From positions 124,001 to 188,000 of the forward strand of contig NZ_VICB01000005.1 in NCBI RefSeq assembly GCF_006546835.1: a stretch of 64,000 nt of DNA, read 5' to 3'. The position numbers were made by a program, and so were the translations under genes. Shown here one piece after another: positions 9,476 through 19,661 of the stretch. Within the stretch, counting starts at the first letter, position 1, and each line of letters begins with the position of its first letter. The notes beneath the pieces were generated by a model, which worked only from the letters and a program-made list of their open reading frames with translations, ran no database searches and was not told where the DNA came from. Origin of the DNA: Actinomyces johnsonii. Its GTDB lineage: Bacteria; Actinomycetota; Actinomycetes; Actinomycetales; Actinomycetaceae.

Positions 9476-9865
9476 GGCGTCATCGTAAACGCCGAACCTG
9501 CCAGCGCGCTGACTCGGGCGTGCCAGGAGCCTGGCGCGTCTGAGGACATGATGGGGCCAAGCGTCCGGAAAGACGATCCCTCCAAGCCCATTCATAGGGG
9601 CATCACAGACACAAACGTCGTTGACCAGGATAAACAGAGAAAAATGTGGTCTTGGCGCCGTTTCGGGTGCTCCGGGCGGCAGTGGCGCGGTCGGCAGGGT
9701 AGCCTCTGAGCCCAAGAGTTCCGAGACCGCGCGTCCGGCCCCGTTCCTTCACCCGTCCTCTTTGCTGTGAGGTTTGCGCGCCCCTATGTTGCCCCCTGCG
9801 TCGTCTTGCCCGGATGAGCCGCCCCTACGGGGCAGGCTGCTGTCGACTCCAGCCCGCAGGATCGG
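9476..9865. other. Intergenic region between divergent genes
   Basis: 390 bp holding the 5' regions of the HerA-like gene and the glycosyltransferase. Two short palindromes are visible: GCCAGG-AG-CCTGGC at 9522-9535 and GCCCC-TAC-GGGGC near 9822-9834. No convincing promoter pair or small gene was recognised. Confidence 0.4.
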
Positions 9866-11149
9866 ATGAGCGTCATGCGGATCGCCTTCTTCATCGACGA
9901 CTACCTGCCTTCCGTCCACGGCGTGGCCACCTCCACGGCTACCTTCCGGGCCGCCCTGGAACGCATGGGCCACGAGGTCTACATCGTGGCCCCCAAGGCC
10001 GAGGGCTACGAGGAGACCGACGACCACGTCATCCGCCTGCCCTCATCGCGCTACTACGTCTTCGACAGCCGCGAAGTCGCCACCATCTACCCCGGCCTGG
10101 CCCGGCGTTTCGACGCCTACGACTTCGACATCGTCCACAGCCAGACCCAGTTCAGCCTCGGGGTCCTGGCCCACTGGGTGTCCAAGCGCCAGAACATCCC
10201 CCACGTCACCACCATCCACACCCTCTACACCGAGCTCATCGACGACTACCCGCTCGCCGTGCTCTCCGGCCTGCTGGCCCTGTCCGTCGCCTTCCCCGTG
10301 GCGCTCAAGTCCCTGCCAGTGCTACCCCGCCCCCATCGCGATTCCATCAAACACCTCAACAAGCGCGACATGAAGACGGCCCTGTCCCGCCAGGGATGGC
10401 GACTGACAGCGGCCTTCGCCAACAAGTGCGACGCCTGCCTGTCGCCCTCCCAGCACCTGGCCCAGATCCTCATCAACGACGGCGGACTAACCGCCCCCTG
10501 CATGGTCCTGCCCAACGGACTGGACTCCAGCCGCTACCGGCGAGCCCGCGCCGTCGACTCGCCGGTTGCCAAGGCGCCCGGCGAGAAGATCATCATCTGC
10601 GTGGCCCGCCTCAGCCCGGAGAAGCGGCAGATGACGCTCGTCGAGGCCATGCCCCACCTAGCCGGTATGCCGGTCAAGCTGGTGCTGGTCGGTCCAGGAC
10701 CCTCCCAGGAGGAGCTGGGCCGGCGCGCCGAGGAGCTCGGGGTCGCCGACCGCGTGGTCATTGCCGGCAAGCGCTCACCCGAGGAGGTCGCCGTCCTACT
10801 CAAACAGGCCGATGTCTTCTCCCTGGCCTCCTACCACTTCGACAACCAGCCCATGGTGTTCCTGGAGGCCGCTGCCTCCGGACTGCCGATCGTCTACTGC
10901 GACGAGCGGATGACCGAGTGCCTCACCGAGCGCAACGCGATCCTCACCGACGGGATCGAGGGGGAGGACTTCGCTCGGGTCTTCGCCTCGCTGCTGTCCG
11001 ACGACGCCCGGCTCGCCGAGCTGTCCGACGGCGCCCTAGAGACAGCCCGGCAGTTCGACTCCGAGACGATGACCAAGCGGCTCATCGACCTCTACACCGA
11101 ACTCCTCGCCTCTCGCAGCGAGAAACAGCCAGCGCCGGCAGACCAGTAG
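9866..11149 (+). CDS. GT4-family glycosyltransferase
   Basis: A 427-residue GT-B fold enzyme. The N-terminal half starts with IAFFIDDYLPSVHGVA, the donor/acceptor loop typical of GT4 enzymes that glycosylate diacylglycerol or phosphatidylinositol-type acceptors. HTLYTELIDDY lies near residue 122. The C-terminal nucleotide-sugar domain shows VARLSPEKRQ near 246 and an FLEAAASGLPIV acceptor loop near 330, with the EX7E-type Glu. The start ATG at 9866 follows AGGA by 5-6 nt; the ATG at 9875 is an alternative. A membrane glycolipid or lipoglycan role is likely from family resemblance; the exact sugar and acceptor cannot be read. Confidence 0.85.
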   Translation: MSVMRIAFFIDDYLPSVHGVATSTATFRAALERMGHEVYIVAPKAEGYEETDDHVIRLPSSRYYVFDSREVATIYPGLARRFDAYDFDIVHSQTQFSLGVLAHWVSKRQNIPHVTTIHTLYTELIDDYPLAVLSGLLALSVAFPVALKSLPVLPRPHRDSIKHLNKRDMKTALSRQGWRLTAAFANKCDACLSPSQHLAQILINDGGLTAPCMVLPNGLDSSRYRRARAVDSPVAKAPGEKIIICVARLSPEKRQMTLVEAMPHLAGMPVKLVLVGPGPSQEELGRRAEELGVADRVVIAGKRSPEEVAVLLKQADVFSLASYHFDNQPMVFLEAAASGLPIVYCDERMTECLTERNAILTDGIEGEDFARVFASLLSDDARLAELSDGALETARQFDSETMTKRLIDLYTELLASRSEKQPAPADQ

Positions 11150-11224
11150 CCGAAGGTTCCGGACGCCACCGCCGCGGGTGGCGCCTGGCCGGTGAGCAGG
11201 GGCCTTGCCGATAAGGTAGGTGCC

Positions 11225-12097
11225 ATGTCGCTCGCCGTCGTCACCGACTCCGCCGCCTGCCTGACGGAGCCCCAGATACGTGACCGTGCGATCGAGGTGG
11301 TCCCCCTTCATACCATCCCCGGTGCGGACGGCGCCCCCACAACCACGTCACGCCCCAGTGTCCAGGAGTTGATGGACGCCTATGGCCGTGCAGCTCTGCG
11401 GGCCGAGGAGGTCCTGGCCGTTCACATCTCCTCGGCGCTGTCCGGAACCGTGGACAACGCCCGCATCGCCGCAGCTCGGATCGAGGCCGAGTACGCCGGG
11501 AACACCGGGCAGGAAGGGAGTGCCGGGCGCAGGCGGCCGCAGTGGCTGCGCGTCGTCGACTCCGGCACCAGCTCCGGAGCCCTGGGACTCGCGGTGCTGG
11601 CGGCCGCCCGCGCCCACGATGCCCGCCGCGGCGCGGCACTGACTCGTGCCAGCACCGCCCGCTCCTGCCAGCTCTTCATCGTCGACGACCTGGGCCGCCT
11701 GGCCCGCTCCGGGCGGATCGACCGCACCACCGCCCGCCTGGACGGAGTACTCGGAATTCGCCCGGTGCTGGCCCTCACCCGAGACGGGATTCGGGCGCTG
11801 GAGACCGTACGCGGTGCTGCCCGCGCTAGGAGACACCTCATCGCCCAGGCCGTCCGCGCCGCCGGCGGGACCGCCCTGTCCGGCCCTAGGCGCCCCGCCG
11901 ACCCGGTGCGCCTAGCCATCCAGGGTGACGACGTCGACATGCTGGGTCAGCTCGAGACCGGACTGCGCGAGGCCATGGATGAGGCCGGAGCCATCGTCAC
12001 CGAGGTCCTCACCCTCCCCATCGACGAGGCGACCCGCACCCATCTTGGTCCCGGGGCCCTTGGCATCGCCGTCGCCCCCGACCTCAGGGCACACTGA
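11225..12097 (+). CDS. DegV family fatty-acid-binding protein
   Basis: A 290-residue protein. The start is ATG 11225 ([13 protein letters not shown]), with AAGGTAGG just upstream. The N-terminal VVTDSAACL strand-loop, the [13 protein letters not shown] segment and [14 protein letters not shown] near residue 80 are hallmarks of DegV, which binds fatty acids between two alpha/beta domains. It is thought to present acyl chains to a fatty acid kinase. The C-terminal half includes [11 protein letters not shown]. An insertion with [10 protein letters not shown] at about residue 100 is longer than usual. It lies just ahead of comEA, a common actinobacterial arrangement. Confidence 0.9.
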   Translation: MSLAVVTDSAACLTEPQIRDRAIEVVPLHTIPGADGAPTTTSRPSVQELMDAYGRAALRAEEVLAVHISSALSGTVDNARIAAARIEAEYAGNTGQEGSAGRRRPQWLRVVDSGTSSGALGLAVLAAARAHDARRGAALTRASTARSCQLFIVDDLGRLARSGRIDRTTARLDGVLGIRPVLALTRDGIRALETVRGAARARRHLIAQAVRAAGGTALSGPRRPADPVRLAIQGDDVDMLGQLETGLREAMDEAGAIVTEVLTLPIDEATRTHLGPGALGIAVAPDLRAH

Positions 12098-12251
12098 CTC
12101 CTGCCCTAGGGCCCACCCCGTCGCGCCCGCGGCGCCCCACGACGATCCCGCAATGATGCCCGGTTGCCACAGAAGACGAGTTGCGCTCCCTCTCCACAAG
12201 GCAGATGGACAGGCTGCGCGGCGGGCCCGTTCACCACCTACCGTCAAAGCC

Positions 12252-13061
12252 ATGAGTGCTGGCAGAAGGACGGGGGACCGGTCCCTGGACGATCTTGTGC
12301 GCCTGGCCTGCTCGACCGATCCCGAGGAGCCCGTCCGCCGTCCGCGCCGCCTGGCGATCGCGCCTCGGGCCGCCGTGGTCGCCGGCGCCGTCCTCCTCAT
12401 CCTGGCTCTCGTCCTGGCGCTACGGGCCGTCCTGGCCTCCACCGGTACCGGCGGCGAGCCGGCTCCGGCCACCGCCGCCGCGGGCACGGCGAACGCATCG
12501 ATGCGGGCACATGCCCCGGCCGCATCTGCGGCCACTGCGCCGGTCTCAACGCGGGGCAGCCCCGCCCCGGGCGGTTCGCCCGCCGCAGCCGGCAACGTCG
12601 TCGTCCACGTCACCGGGGCGGTGACCAGGCCGGGAGTCGTGGTCCTGGGAGTGGGCAGCCGCGTCACCGACGCCATCGACGCCGCAGGGGGAGTCGCCCC
12701 GGACGCGGATGCCGAACAACTCAACCTCGCCCGAGTCCTGACCGACGGCGAGCAGATCCGGGTGCCGCGCATCGGCGAGGTCATGCCCGATCCCGCACCA
12801 CAACCCAGCGGAGCCGCCACCCCCGGGGCGGGAACAGGTTCGGGGAAGCCCGGAGACGGCGGCGCCTCGGGGACGGTCAACATCAACACGGCCTCGGCCT
12901 CCGAGCTGGAGAAGCTGCCCGGCATCGGCCCAGCCCTGGCCCAGCGGATCGTGGAGTACCGCGACTCCCACGGGCCCTTCGCCAGCGTCGACGCGCTCAC
13001 CGACGTTCCCGGCATCGGCAAGGCCAAGCTGGAGGCCCTGCGGGAACAGGCCACCGTATGA
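12252..13061 (+). CDS. comEA: Competence protein ComEA
   Basis: A 269-residue membrane-anchored DNA-binding protein of the uptake machinery. One N-terminal membrane segment lies near residues 38-62 ([18 protein letters not shown]). An Ala/Pro-rich stretch follows, then an SLBB-like domain starting [15 protein letters not shown] near 115. The C-terminal double helix-hairpin-helix begins [18 protein letters not shown] and ends with [13 protein letters not shown]. The start at ATG 12252 puts a short basic/acidic cytoplasmic tail before the membrane helix; a much longer upstream reading overlaps degV and is rejected. The stop overlaps the comEC start in ATGA. Confidence 0.93.
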   Translation: MSAGRRTGDRSLDDLVRLACSTDPEEPVRRPRRLAIAPRAAVVAGAVLLILALVLALRAVLASTGTGGEPAPATAAAGTANASMRAHAPAASAATAPVSTRGSPAPGGSPAAAGNVVVHVTGAVTRPGVVVLGVGSRVTDAIDAAGGVAPDADAEQLNLARVLTDGEQIRVPRIGEVMPDPAPQPSGAATPGAGTGSGKPGDGGASGTVNINTASASELEKLPGIGPALAQRIVEYRDSHGPFASVDALTDVPGIGKAKLEALREQATV

Positions 13062-15085
13062 AGGAAGACCACGGCACGAGCACCCCCGGGGCCCCGTGGG
13101 ACGATCCGACGCTTTACGAGCGCCTGCGCCAGGAGCAGAGCCAGCGCCGAGGCCGAGGGCGGCGCGCGCACGCCACCGCCTCCAAGGCCCCCGAGCCCCT
13201 CGACCTGCGTCTGCTCACTCCTGCAATCAGTTGCTGGGCAAGCGCCTGGTGGGCCGTCGGGCACGATGGAGTGGGCGCCTGGAGACCGGTGCTCCTGCTG
13301 GCCTCGGGGTGCGCAGCTCTGGCTGCGGCACTGATCGTGCCCGTCCTGCGCTTCCGGCCACCGCGCCACCGGGCCGACCCGCGCCCCGGAGCCCCCGAGC
13401 AGGACCCCTGCGCCATCGGCACAGTGAGTGCCAGCATGCTTGTGTGCGCCCTGTGCGCCGCGGCGGTCCTGGCCATCAGCGCCGCCCACCTGTGGGCCCG
13501 CCAGCGCGACCCCCTGACCATGGCGGTGGCCTCCGGGCGCCCGGTCACCCTGGTCGGCACCGTCTCCCAGGAGCCCAGAGTCTCGGCCACCAGTCGATCC
13601 ACCCTCGTCATCACCGCCCTCGACGTCGAGCAGGTCGATGGGCGATCCTCGTCCCTGAGCGCCACCGTCCTGGCCGACAAGCAATGGCTGAGCCTGCCCA
13701 TGGGGACCTGCGTCGAGGTACGCACGCACCTGAAGCCCACGCATCCGGGCCGATCCGAGACGGCCATCATCCCCAAGCGCGCTGGTCTCAAGGTGCTCAG
13801 CCCACCGGCCGGGGTGCTCGGAGCCGTCACCAGCATTCGCACCGGCCTTGCCCGGGCCGTCGGCGCAGAAGACGCACAAGGCACGGAAACCGCGTCCCGG
13901 GGATTCTGGCCGCCTGGTGCTCGAACCCTCGTGCCCGGCGTGGCCCTGGGCGATGACCACGCCCTACCCGCCCAGGTGCGCCAGGACATGCGCACCGTGT
14001 CCATGACCCACTTGACGGCCGTCTCCGGGCAGCACGTCGCCATCGTCCTGGGCCTGGGCCTGGCCGCCCTCGGGGTCGTTCCCCGGCGCTGGCGGGCACT
14101 GCTCGGGACGATCCTGCTGACTCTCCTCGTGATCCTGGTACGCCCCTCGGGCTCGGTACTGCGCGCGGCCACCATGGGCGCCGTCATGCTCCTGGGCGTC
14201 GTGGTAGGACGCCGCGCCGCCTCTGTGCCGGCCCTATGCGCCGGGGCCATCGTCCTGCTGCTCATCGATCCCTGGCAGGCCCGGGATTACGGCTTCGCCC
14301 TGTCCGTGGTCGCCACCGCAGGCATCGTCATCGGTGCCAAGCCGGTCGCGGCCCACCTCTCGCGCCGCCTTCCCAGGTGGCTGGCCGTCGCCGTGGCCCT
14401 GCCACTGGTGGCTCAGGCGGCCTGCGGCCCCCTTCTCATCCTCCTCCAACCCACCGTGGGGGCATGGTCGGTTCCCGCCAATCTGCTTACCGAGCCGGCC
14501 GCTGTCATCGCCACGATCAGCGGGCTCCTGGCAGCCCTGGTCCACCCCGCCTGGCCCGAGGCCGCCACCGTCATCGCCTGGCCGGCGCTTGCGGCCTGCT
14601 CCTGGATGGTCTGGATCGCCGGGTTCTTCGCCCACCTGCCCTGCGCCACGCTGCCCTGGCCGGACGGCCTCACGGGCGCATTGGCACTGGGGGCCTGCGA
14701 GCTCGGGGTCCTGCTCCTGGTGGCTCCCCGCGCCCGCCGCGCCCTGCTGAAGGGACTGAGACGGTTGATGCGGCCCGCTCGTGGCAGGCTTGCCCCATGG
14801 CAGCGACCCGAACCTCCCGCTCCCGAGGCCAGCGCAACGCACCGGCTGGACTTCGCTGGGACCAGGCCCAGCTGGCGCCGATCGTCCTCATCCGCGCCAG
14901 CGAGGAGGTCCTCGCTGACCGCGCGGTATCGAGTCTTCTGGAGCAGGCCAAGGCCAAGGACCCGACCACCGAGGTCACGCGCCTCGAGGCCGCCACCTAC
15001 GAGCCCCACCAGCTCGACACCCTCGTGTCGCCCTCCCTGTTCGGAGAGCCCCGGCTCGTCTACGTCCCCGCCCTGGAGCAGATGA
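13058..15085 (+). CDS. comEC: Competence channel protein ComEC/Rec2, with a long tail overlapping holA
   Basis: Polytopic inner-membrane protein that forms the channel for single-stranded DNA. N-terminal membrane helices are followed by a beta-rich DUF4131-type segment (residues about 140-250). The competence domain then shows [15 protein letters not shown] near 315 and further helices to about residue 570. The start overlaps comEA by 4 nt. No metallo-beta-lactamase domain is present, which is normal for many actinobacterial versions. Odd: the frame has no stop where the membrane domain ends (about 14760) and continues for some 96 codons in a second frame of holA, with a Pro/Arg/Ser-rich shadow-like sequence. 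A one-base shift near 14745-14760 would give an immediate TGA. Confidence 0.88.
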   Translation: MKEDHGTSTPGAPWDDPTLYERLRQEQSQRRGRGRRAHATASKAPEPLDLRLLTPAISCWASAWWAVGHDGVGAWRPVLLLASGCAALAAALIVPVLRFRPPRHRADPRPGAPEQDPCAIGTVSASMLVCALCAAAVLAISAAHLWARQRDPLTMAVASGRPVTLVGTVSQEPRVSATSRSTLVITALDVEQVDGRSSSLSATVLADKQWLSLPMGTCVEVRTHLKPTHPGRSETAIIPKRAGLKVLSPPAGVLGAVTSIRTGLARAVGAEDAQGTETASRGFWPPGARTLVPGVALGDDHALPAQVRQDMRTVSMTHLTAVSGQHVAIVLGLGLAALGVVPRRWRALLGTILLTLLVILVRPSGSVLRAATMGAVMLLGVVVGRRAASVPALCAGAIVLLLIDPWQARDYGFALSVVATAGIVIGAKPVAAHLSRRLPRWLAVAVALPLVAQAACGPLLILLQPTVGAWSVPANLLTEPAAVIATISGLLAALVHPAWPEAATVIAWPALAACSWMVWIAGFFAHLPCATLPWPDGLTGALALGACELGVLLLVAPRARRALLKGLRRLMRPARGRLAPWQRPEPPAPEASATHRLDFAGTRPSWRRSSSSAPARRSSLTARYRVFWSRPRPRTRPPRSRASRPPPTSPTSSTPSCRPPCSESPGSSTSPPWSR

Positions 15086-15828
15086 CCGACGCCCTCCTGG
15101 CCGACCTCATCGCCTACGTGGGCGACGCCGACCCCGAGGTCAGCGTCATCCTGCGCCACAACGGCGGCCAGCGGGGCAAGCGCCTGCTCGATGCCATCAA
15201 GGCCTCGCCCTACCCGACCGTCCAGTGCGACGCCATTAAGAGCGCCAGGGACAAGTCCTCCCTCGTGACGGCCGACGTGCGCCGCGCCGGGCGGAGCATC
15301 GCACCCGAGGCCGTCGGTGCCCTCGTCGACGCCCTGGGCAGCGACGTGCGTGAGCTGTGCTCCGCTGTCGACCAGCTCCTCGCCGATACCCAGGGCACTA
15401 TCGGTGTCGACCACGTGCGCACCTACTACGCCGGGCGCATCGAGGCCACCGGCTTCACCGTGGCCGACGCCGCCGCGGTCGGCAACACCCCTGGTGCCAT
15501 CACCGCCCTGCGCCACGCCGTGGCCACCGGCACTGACCCGGTGGCCATCGTCGCCGCCCTGGCCATGAAGGTGCGCCAGCTCGCCCGGGTTGCGGCCGCC
15601 GGGGGTAGGCGCATGAGCCCCGCCGAGCTGGGCATGGCCCCCTGGCAGGTGGACCGGGCCCGTCGCGAGCTCCAGGGCTGGTCCGACGACGCCCTGGCCG
15701 CCTCGATCCTGGCGGTCGCCCGCGCCGATGCCGAGGCCAAGGGCGCCAGCCGCGATCCCGTCTACGCCGTTGAGCGCGCGGTCCTGACCATCTGCGACGC
15801 CCGCCGCTCGGGTACCCGCCGGCGCTGA
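14797..15828 (+). CDS. holA: DNA polymerase III subunit delta
   Basis: A 343-residue clamp-loader subunit that opens the sliding clamp. The start is ATG 14797 ([11 protein letters not shown]), whose neighbourhood joins comEC as in many actinobacteria; the upstream extension is a comEC shadow. Visible family features: [14 protein letters not shown] (degenerate P-loop region), [11 protein letters not shown] near 85, RHNGGQRGKRLLDA near 125, and the C-terminal domain with WQVDRARRELQGWS near residue 287. The gene ends 8 bp before the convergent ribH. Confidence 0.93.
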   Translation: MAATRTSRSRGQRNAPAGLRWDQAQLAPIVLIRASEEVLADRAVSSLLEQAKAKDPTTEVTRLEAATYEPHQLDTLVSPSLFGEPRLVYVPALEQMTDALLADLIAYVGDADPEVSVILRHNGGQRGKRLLDAIKASPYPTVQCDAIKSARDKSSLVTADVRRAGRSIAPEAVGALVDALGSDVRELCSAVDQLLADTQGTIGVDHVRTYYAGRIEATGFTVADAAAVGNTPGAITALRHAVATGTDPVAIVAALAMKVRQLARVAAAGGRRMSPAELGMAPWQVDRARRELQGWSDDALAASILAVARADAEAKGASRDPVYAVERAVLTICDARRSGTRRR

Positions 15829-15836
15829 GCCGCCCC

Positions 15837-16310
15837 TCAGACCCGCATGGCGGCCAGTGTGAGCGCCGTGGACATCGCCGCACACGCCGCCTCGTACCCC
15901 TTGTCCTCGTCCGAGCCCGGACCGCCGCAGCGGGCCAGCGCCTGGGCCTCGTCGTCGCACGTGAGCACGCCGAAGCCCACCGGCACCCCGGTGTCGAGCG
16001 CCACCCGGCTCAGCCCGTCTGTCGCGGCCCGGCACACGTAATCGAAGTGCGGGGTGCCGCCGCGGATGACGACGCCCAGCGCGACGACCGCCTCGGCACC
16101 GCCCCGCGCGGCGGCTGCGGCGAGCACCGGAAGCTCGAAGGAGCCCACCGCCCGCACGATGCTCGCCTGAGCTCCGGCCTCCTCGACGGCGCGCAGCGCC
16201 CCGGTGACCAGGCCCCTCATGACGCGCTCGTGCCACTGGGCAGCGACGACCGTCACCCTCATGCCCCGCGCGTGAGGTGCGCTCCGCTCAGGTGCCCCGG
16301 ATCCGCTCAT
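15837..16310 (-). CDS. ribH: 6,7-dimethyl-8-ribityllumazine synthase
   Basis: Last gene of the riboflavin operon, 157 residues. It joins 5-amino-6-ribitylaminouracil with 3,4-dihydroxy-2-butanone 4-phosphate. Family marks: [10 protein letters not shown] near residue 20, GSFELP near 56, [16 protein letters not shown] near 78 (substrate loop and the conserved His), and [11 protein letters not shown] near 113. The start overlaps the ribBA stop by 4 nt, implying translational coupling. Convergent with holA. Confidence 0.96.
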   Translation of the reverse strand: MSGSGAPERSAPHARGMRVTVVAAQWHERVMRGLVTGALRAVEEAGAQASIVRAVGSFELPVLAAAAARGGAEAVVALGVVIRGGTPHFDYVCRAATDGLSRVALDTGVPVGFGVLTCDDEAQALARCGGPGSDEDKGYEAACAAMSTALTLAAMRV

Positions 16311-17638
16311 CGTGCCTCTCCCTCGTTCTTGCCGGTCTTGTGCCAGGGTGCATCGTCAGCCGTCGCCTCACCGGGCAGCACCTCCGCGCGGGAGCCGGTG
16401 GGCTCGAGCCCGGTGAGCAGATGGCCCATGCGGTCGCGCTTGGTGCGCAAGTAACTGAGGTTCTCCCCGTTGGCGAAGGTCGGCGTCGACGTCCTGGAGC
16501 GGACGCTCACGCCGTAGTGCTCCAGGCCCGTGACCTTGTCCGGGTTGTTCGTCATGAGCTCGACCGAGCGTACGCCCAGGCGCCGTAGCACCTGGGCGGC
16601 GGTGGCGTAGCTGCGGGCGTCGGTCGGCAGCCCTAGCGCGACGTTGGCGTCGAGGGTGTCCATTCCCTCCTCCTGCAGCGCGTAGGCGCGGAGCTTGTCG
16701 ATGAGCCCGATGCCGCGCCCCTCGTGGTCGGAGGCGTAGACGAGGACCCCGCGGCCGCGGGCGCCGATCGCCTCCATGGCGGCGCGCAGCTGCGGCCCGC
16801 AGTCGCAGCGCAGCGAGGACAGGACGTCGCCGGTCAGGCAGGCGGAGTGGACGCGGGTGAGGATGTCCTCACCGTCCACGACGCGGCCGCACACGAGCGC
16901 GAGGTATTCGGTGCCGTCGACCCTGCTGCGCAGGGCATGGACGGTGAACTCCCCGTGCGCGGTGGGCAGGTGCGTCGAGACGACCTCCTCGACGAGATCC
17001 TCGTGCAGCCACCGGTAGCGCTCCAGGTCGCCGACCGTGATCATGGGCATGGCGTGGGCGTCGGCGAGCTCTCGCACCTGGTGCCGGCGCGCCATGGTGC
17101 CGTCGTCGTTGACGATCTCCACGAGGACGCCCACGGGCCGGTTGCCCGACAGGCGCATGAGGTCGACGGCGGCCTCCGTATGACCGCGGCGCCTGAGGAT
17201 CCCGCCCTCGCGTGCACGCAGGGGGAAGACGTGGCCGGGGTGGACGAGGTCGGTCGGCACTGAGCCCGGGTCCGCCAGGACACGGATGGTGCGAGCCCGA
17301 TCGGTGGCGCTCACCCCCGTGGTAATGCCCGTGCGTGCGTCGGCGCTCAGCGTGAAGGCCGTCCTCTTGGGATCGGTGTTGTGCTCGGTCATCATGGGGA
17401 TGCCCAGGCGGTCGAGCTCCTGGGCCGTCATGGGTGCGCAGATGATGCCGGTCGAGTGTCGGATCGCGAAGGCCAGCTGCTCGGTCGTGGCGGTCGCCGC
17501 GGGAAAGATGAGGTCCCCCTCGTTCTCCCGGCTCTCATCGTCGACGACGACGACCATCCGGCCCTCGCGGAGGGCGGTGAGGGCGTCCTCGACGCTGTCC
17601 ATGCGTGTGACCGGGCGCACGCTCCTGGTGCTCAGCAT
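16307..17638 (-). CDS. ribBA: Bifunctional DHBP synthase / GTP cyclohydrolase II
   Basis: A 443-residue two-domain enzyme making both riboflavin precursors. The N-terminal DHBP synthase domain (about 1-205) has [15 protein letters not shown] near 33 and [16 protein letters not shown] near 150. The C-terminal GTP cyclohydrolase II domain (about 210-400) has [18 protein letters not shown] with the three zinc-binding Cys residues and [16 protein letters not shown]. The last 35 residues are an extra tail with no recognised motif. Its start overlaps the ribE end by 7 nt. Confidence 0.97.
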   Translation of the reverse strand: MLSTRSVRPVTRMDSVEDALTALREGRMVVVVDDESRENEGDLIFPAATATTEQLAFAIRHSTGIICAPMTAQELDRLGIPMMTEHNTDPKRTAFTLSADARTGITTGVSATDRARTIRVLADPGSVPTDLVHPGHVFPLRAREGGILRRRGHTEAAVDLMRLSGNRPVGVLVEIVNDDGTMARRHQVRELADAHAMPMITVGDLERYRWLHEDLVEEVVSTHLPTAHGEFTVHALRSRVDGTEYLALVCGRVVDGEDILTRVHSACLTGDVLSSLRCDCGPQLRAAMEAIGARGRGVLVYASDHEGRGIGLIDKLRAYALQEEGMDTLDANVALGLPTDARSYATAAQVLRRLGVRSVELMTNNPDKVTGLEHYGVSVRSRTSTPTFANGENLSYLRTKRDRMGHLLTGLEPTGSRAEVLPGEATADDAPWHKTGKNEGEAR

Positions 17639-18294
17639 GCCTGCCGATCCTCCTCGCTCAGGCGGGCGCCCAGAAGACGCTCGGCGTACTTGGCCATGAC
17701 GTCGACCTCGAGGTTGACCCGTTCTCCCGGCCGCCTCGTGCCCAGAGTCGTGCGTCGCAGCGTCTCCGGGATGAGGCCGACGCTGAGTGACGCCCCTGCT
17801 CCCGGCGTGGGGGAGGCGTCGGGGGCGTCGCGCTGGGCGTCCTCGACGTCGACGACGGTCAGCGACACCCCGTCGAGGGCGACCGATCCCTTGACGGCGA
17901 CGTAGCGGGCGATCTCCTGCGGTAGGCCGACGCGCAGGAGGTCCCAGTGCTCGCCGTGGCTGCGGTCGAGGACCTCGGCGGTGGCGTCGATGTGTCCCTG
18001 AACGATGTGCCCGCCGAGCCGGTCGGTGGCGCGCAGGGCGCGCTCAAGGTTGACCGGGTCTCCGGGCGCCTGGGATCCCAGGGTGGTGCGCGTGAGAGTC
18101 TCCGCCATGAGGTCGGCGGTGAAGGTGTTCCCGTGCATGGCGGCGACCGTCAGGCAGCACCCGTTGACGCTGATGGAGTCGCCCAGGCTCGCGTCCTGGG
18201 TGACGGTGGGCGCCTCGACCGTCAGCCGGGCGCAGTCCTCGACGGTCTCGAGCCGGACGACACGTCCGAGCTCCTCGACGATTCCGGTGAACAT
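17632..18294 (-). CDS. ribE: Riboflavin synthase alpha chain
   Basis: A 220-residue enzyme that dismutates two lumazines to riboflavin. It consists of two similar beta-barrel halves: MFTGIVEELGRV at the start, SVNGCCLTV near 43, GGHIVQGHIDATAEV near 93, and SVALDGVSLTV near 136. A short insertion (DAQRDAPDASPTPGAG) sits in the second barrel. The ATG overlaps the ribD TGA by one base, so it is coupled to ribD. Confidence 0.96.
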   Translation of the reverse strand: MFTGIVEELGRVVRLETVEDCARLTVEAPTVTQDASLGDSISVNGCCLTVAAMHGNTFTADLMAETLTRTTLGSQAPGDPVNLERALRATDRLGGHIVQGHIDATAEVLDRSHGEHWDLLRVGLPQEIARYVAVKGSVALDGVSLTVVDVEDAQRDAPDASPTPGAGASLSVGLIPETLRRTTLGTRRPGERVNLEVDVMAKYAERLLGARLSEEDRQAC

Positions 18295-19451
18295 CAGTGA
18301 CTCTCCTCGGTGTGGCAGCGGATAGGGGGATGAATGCGGTCCCGGTGGTCCGGGCGTTGGCTGTGCCGCGGCCTCGGGACTGGAGGGGCGTCGGGGTGGG
18401 CGTCGTCGGCCCCCAGGTCACCGGAGAGGCGGACGGCGAGCCCGTCGCCTGCGCCGAGGACCTCGACGCGGGGATGACGCAGCCGCAGGGCGTCGGTGAT
18501 TGTCGTTGCCCCGAAGTCGGCGATGGCGGCCGGTCCCGCGCCCAGAAGTGCGGGGGCCGTGTAGGCGACGATCTCGTCGACGACGCCCGCGCGCAGGAAG
18601 GCGGTCGCGAGAGTCGGGCCTCCTTCGAGGAGGACGTGGCGGATCTCGCGCTCAGCGAGCACGGTGAGGACGGTGCACGGGTCGTGGTCGGGCAGGAGGA
18701 GATAGCGGTCGTCGGCGAACACCCTGGAGGCGGGAGGCAGGCGCCTGGAACCGACGACGACGCGCAGCGGCTGGAGGTGAGCCGGGGCGGGCTCTCCCGT
18801 CTCGTCACGGACTGTGAGGGCCGGGTCGTCGGCGAGGGCGGTGCCGGTGCCCACCATGATGGCGTCGCACTGACGGCGCAGGTGGTGGGCGTCGCGGCGG
18901 GCCGCCGTCGGGGTGATCCACCGGCTGGTGCCGTCGGCGGCGGCAATACGGCCGTCGAGGGTGGTGGCGAGCTTCCACGTCACCATGGGGCGGCCGCGGG
19001 TCACGGCCAGGAGCCACGGGCGGTTGAGACGCGCGGCGTCCTGGGAGCACAGCCCACGCCGTACCCGCACGCCGGCAGCCTCCAGCGTCGCCGCGCCGCC
19101 TCCGGCCTGCTCGGTCGGGTCGTCCTGGGCGTAAATGACCTCGGCCACGCCTGCGGCGAGGAGCGCCTGGACGCACGGGCCGGTGCGGCCCTCGTGGTTG
19201 CACGGCTCGAGGGTGACGACGGCGGTCGCTCCCTGGGCGGAGCCACCTGCCGCGGCGAGGCTCGCCAGCGCGTCGACCTCGGCGTGGGCGGTGCCGGCGC
19301 CACGGTGGTGGCCCTCGGCGAGGACGTCGCCGTCGGCGGAGAGGATGACGCAACCGACCCTGGGGTTGGGGCCGGGCGGGGCGTCGGGGGAGGCCGCGGC
19401 TCGGAGGGCGCGTCGCATCGCGGCCGTCTGCACGGGGGTGAACGAAGTCAT
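18294..19451 (-). CDS. ribD: Bifunctional pyrimidine deaminase / reductase
   Basis: First gene of the operon, 385 residues, carrying out the deamination and reduction steps after GTP cyclohydrolase II. The deaminase domain (1-150) has the zinc motif HAEVDAL near 47 with CNHEGRTGPC about 25 residues on. The reductase domain (155-360) includes RPMVTWKLATTLDGRIA near 165 and HVLLEGGPTLA. The start ATG 19451 is set by GGGAGAGGA 7 nt upstream. An in-frame extension would run through the FMN riboswitch and is rejected. That ribosome binding site is itself part of a hairpin (19458-19483). Confidence 0.96.
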   Translation of the reverse strand: MTSFTPVQTAAMRRALRAAASPDAPPGPNPRVGCVILSADGDVLAEGHHRGAGTAHAEVDALASLAAAGGSAQGATAVVTLEPCNHEGRTGPCVQALLAAGVAEVIYAQDDPTEQAGGGAATLEAAGVRVRRGLCSQDAARLNRPWLLAVTRGRPMVTWKLATTLDGRIAAADGTSRWITPTAARRDAHHLRRQCDAIMVGTGTALADDPALTVRDETGEPAPAHLQPLRVVVGSRRLPPASRVFADDRYLLLPDHDPCTVLTVLAEREIRHVLLEGGPTLATAFLRAGVVDEIVAYTAPALLGAGPAAIADFGATTITDALRLRHPRVEVLGAGDGLAVRLSGDLGADDAHPDAPPVPRPRHSQRPDHRDRIHPPIRCHTEESH

Positions 19452-19457
19452 CCGGTC

Positions 19458-19483
19458 CTCTCCCTCGGGTGCGCTGGGGAGAG
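19458..19483 (-). promoter_or_regulatory. ribD: Hairpin sequestering the ribD ribosome binding site
   Basis: In the transcript CTCTCCC (19483-19477) can pair with GGGAGAG (19464-19458), a 7-bp stem around a 12-nt loop. GGGAGAG is the ribD Shine-Dalgarno. Just upstream is a second hairpin, CCGGGTGC-CGT-GCACCCGG (19522-19504). This suggests FMN control at translation initiation. Confidence 0.6.
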
Positions 19484-19539
19484 ACACCGCCACGCCGGAC
19501 CCACCGGGTGCACGGCACCCGGTACGGCATGGTGTGTCC

Positions 19540-19661
19540 CGTGCGCGCTTCCCATCCGGACTCTCACCGTCGGTCCAGGAGTTCCACCTGGTCAGCCGGT
19601 CGCTGGATGCGACCGGGTCGCGGACTGTCACCGCCGGTTCGGACTTTCACCGACCCCAGAG
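19540..19661 (-). ncRNA. FMN riboswitch (RFN element)
   Basis: Read on the minus strand, the leader shows the conserved RFN blocks in order: GGGGTCGGTGAAAGTCCG, then CCGGCGGTGACAGTCCGCGACC, then GACCAGGTGGAACTCCTGG, and finally CCGACGGTGAGAGTCCGGATGGGA. These are the arms and junctions of the six-stem FMN aptamer. It lies about 90 nt ahead of ribD and controls the ribD-E-BA-H operon, repressing it when FMN is plentiful. Confidence 0.96.

Noticed and set aside
12164-13057. Long N-terminal extension of comEC through comEA
   Set aside because: The sequence before 13058 is an Arg/Pro/Gly-rich shadow of comEA; the ATGA overlap gives a natural start.
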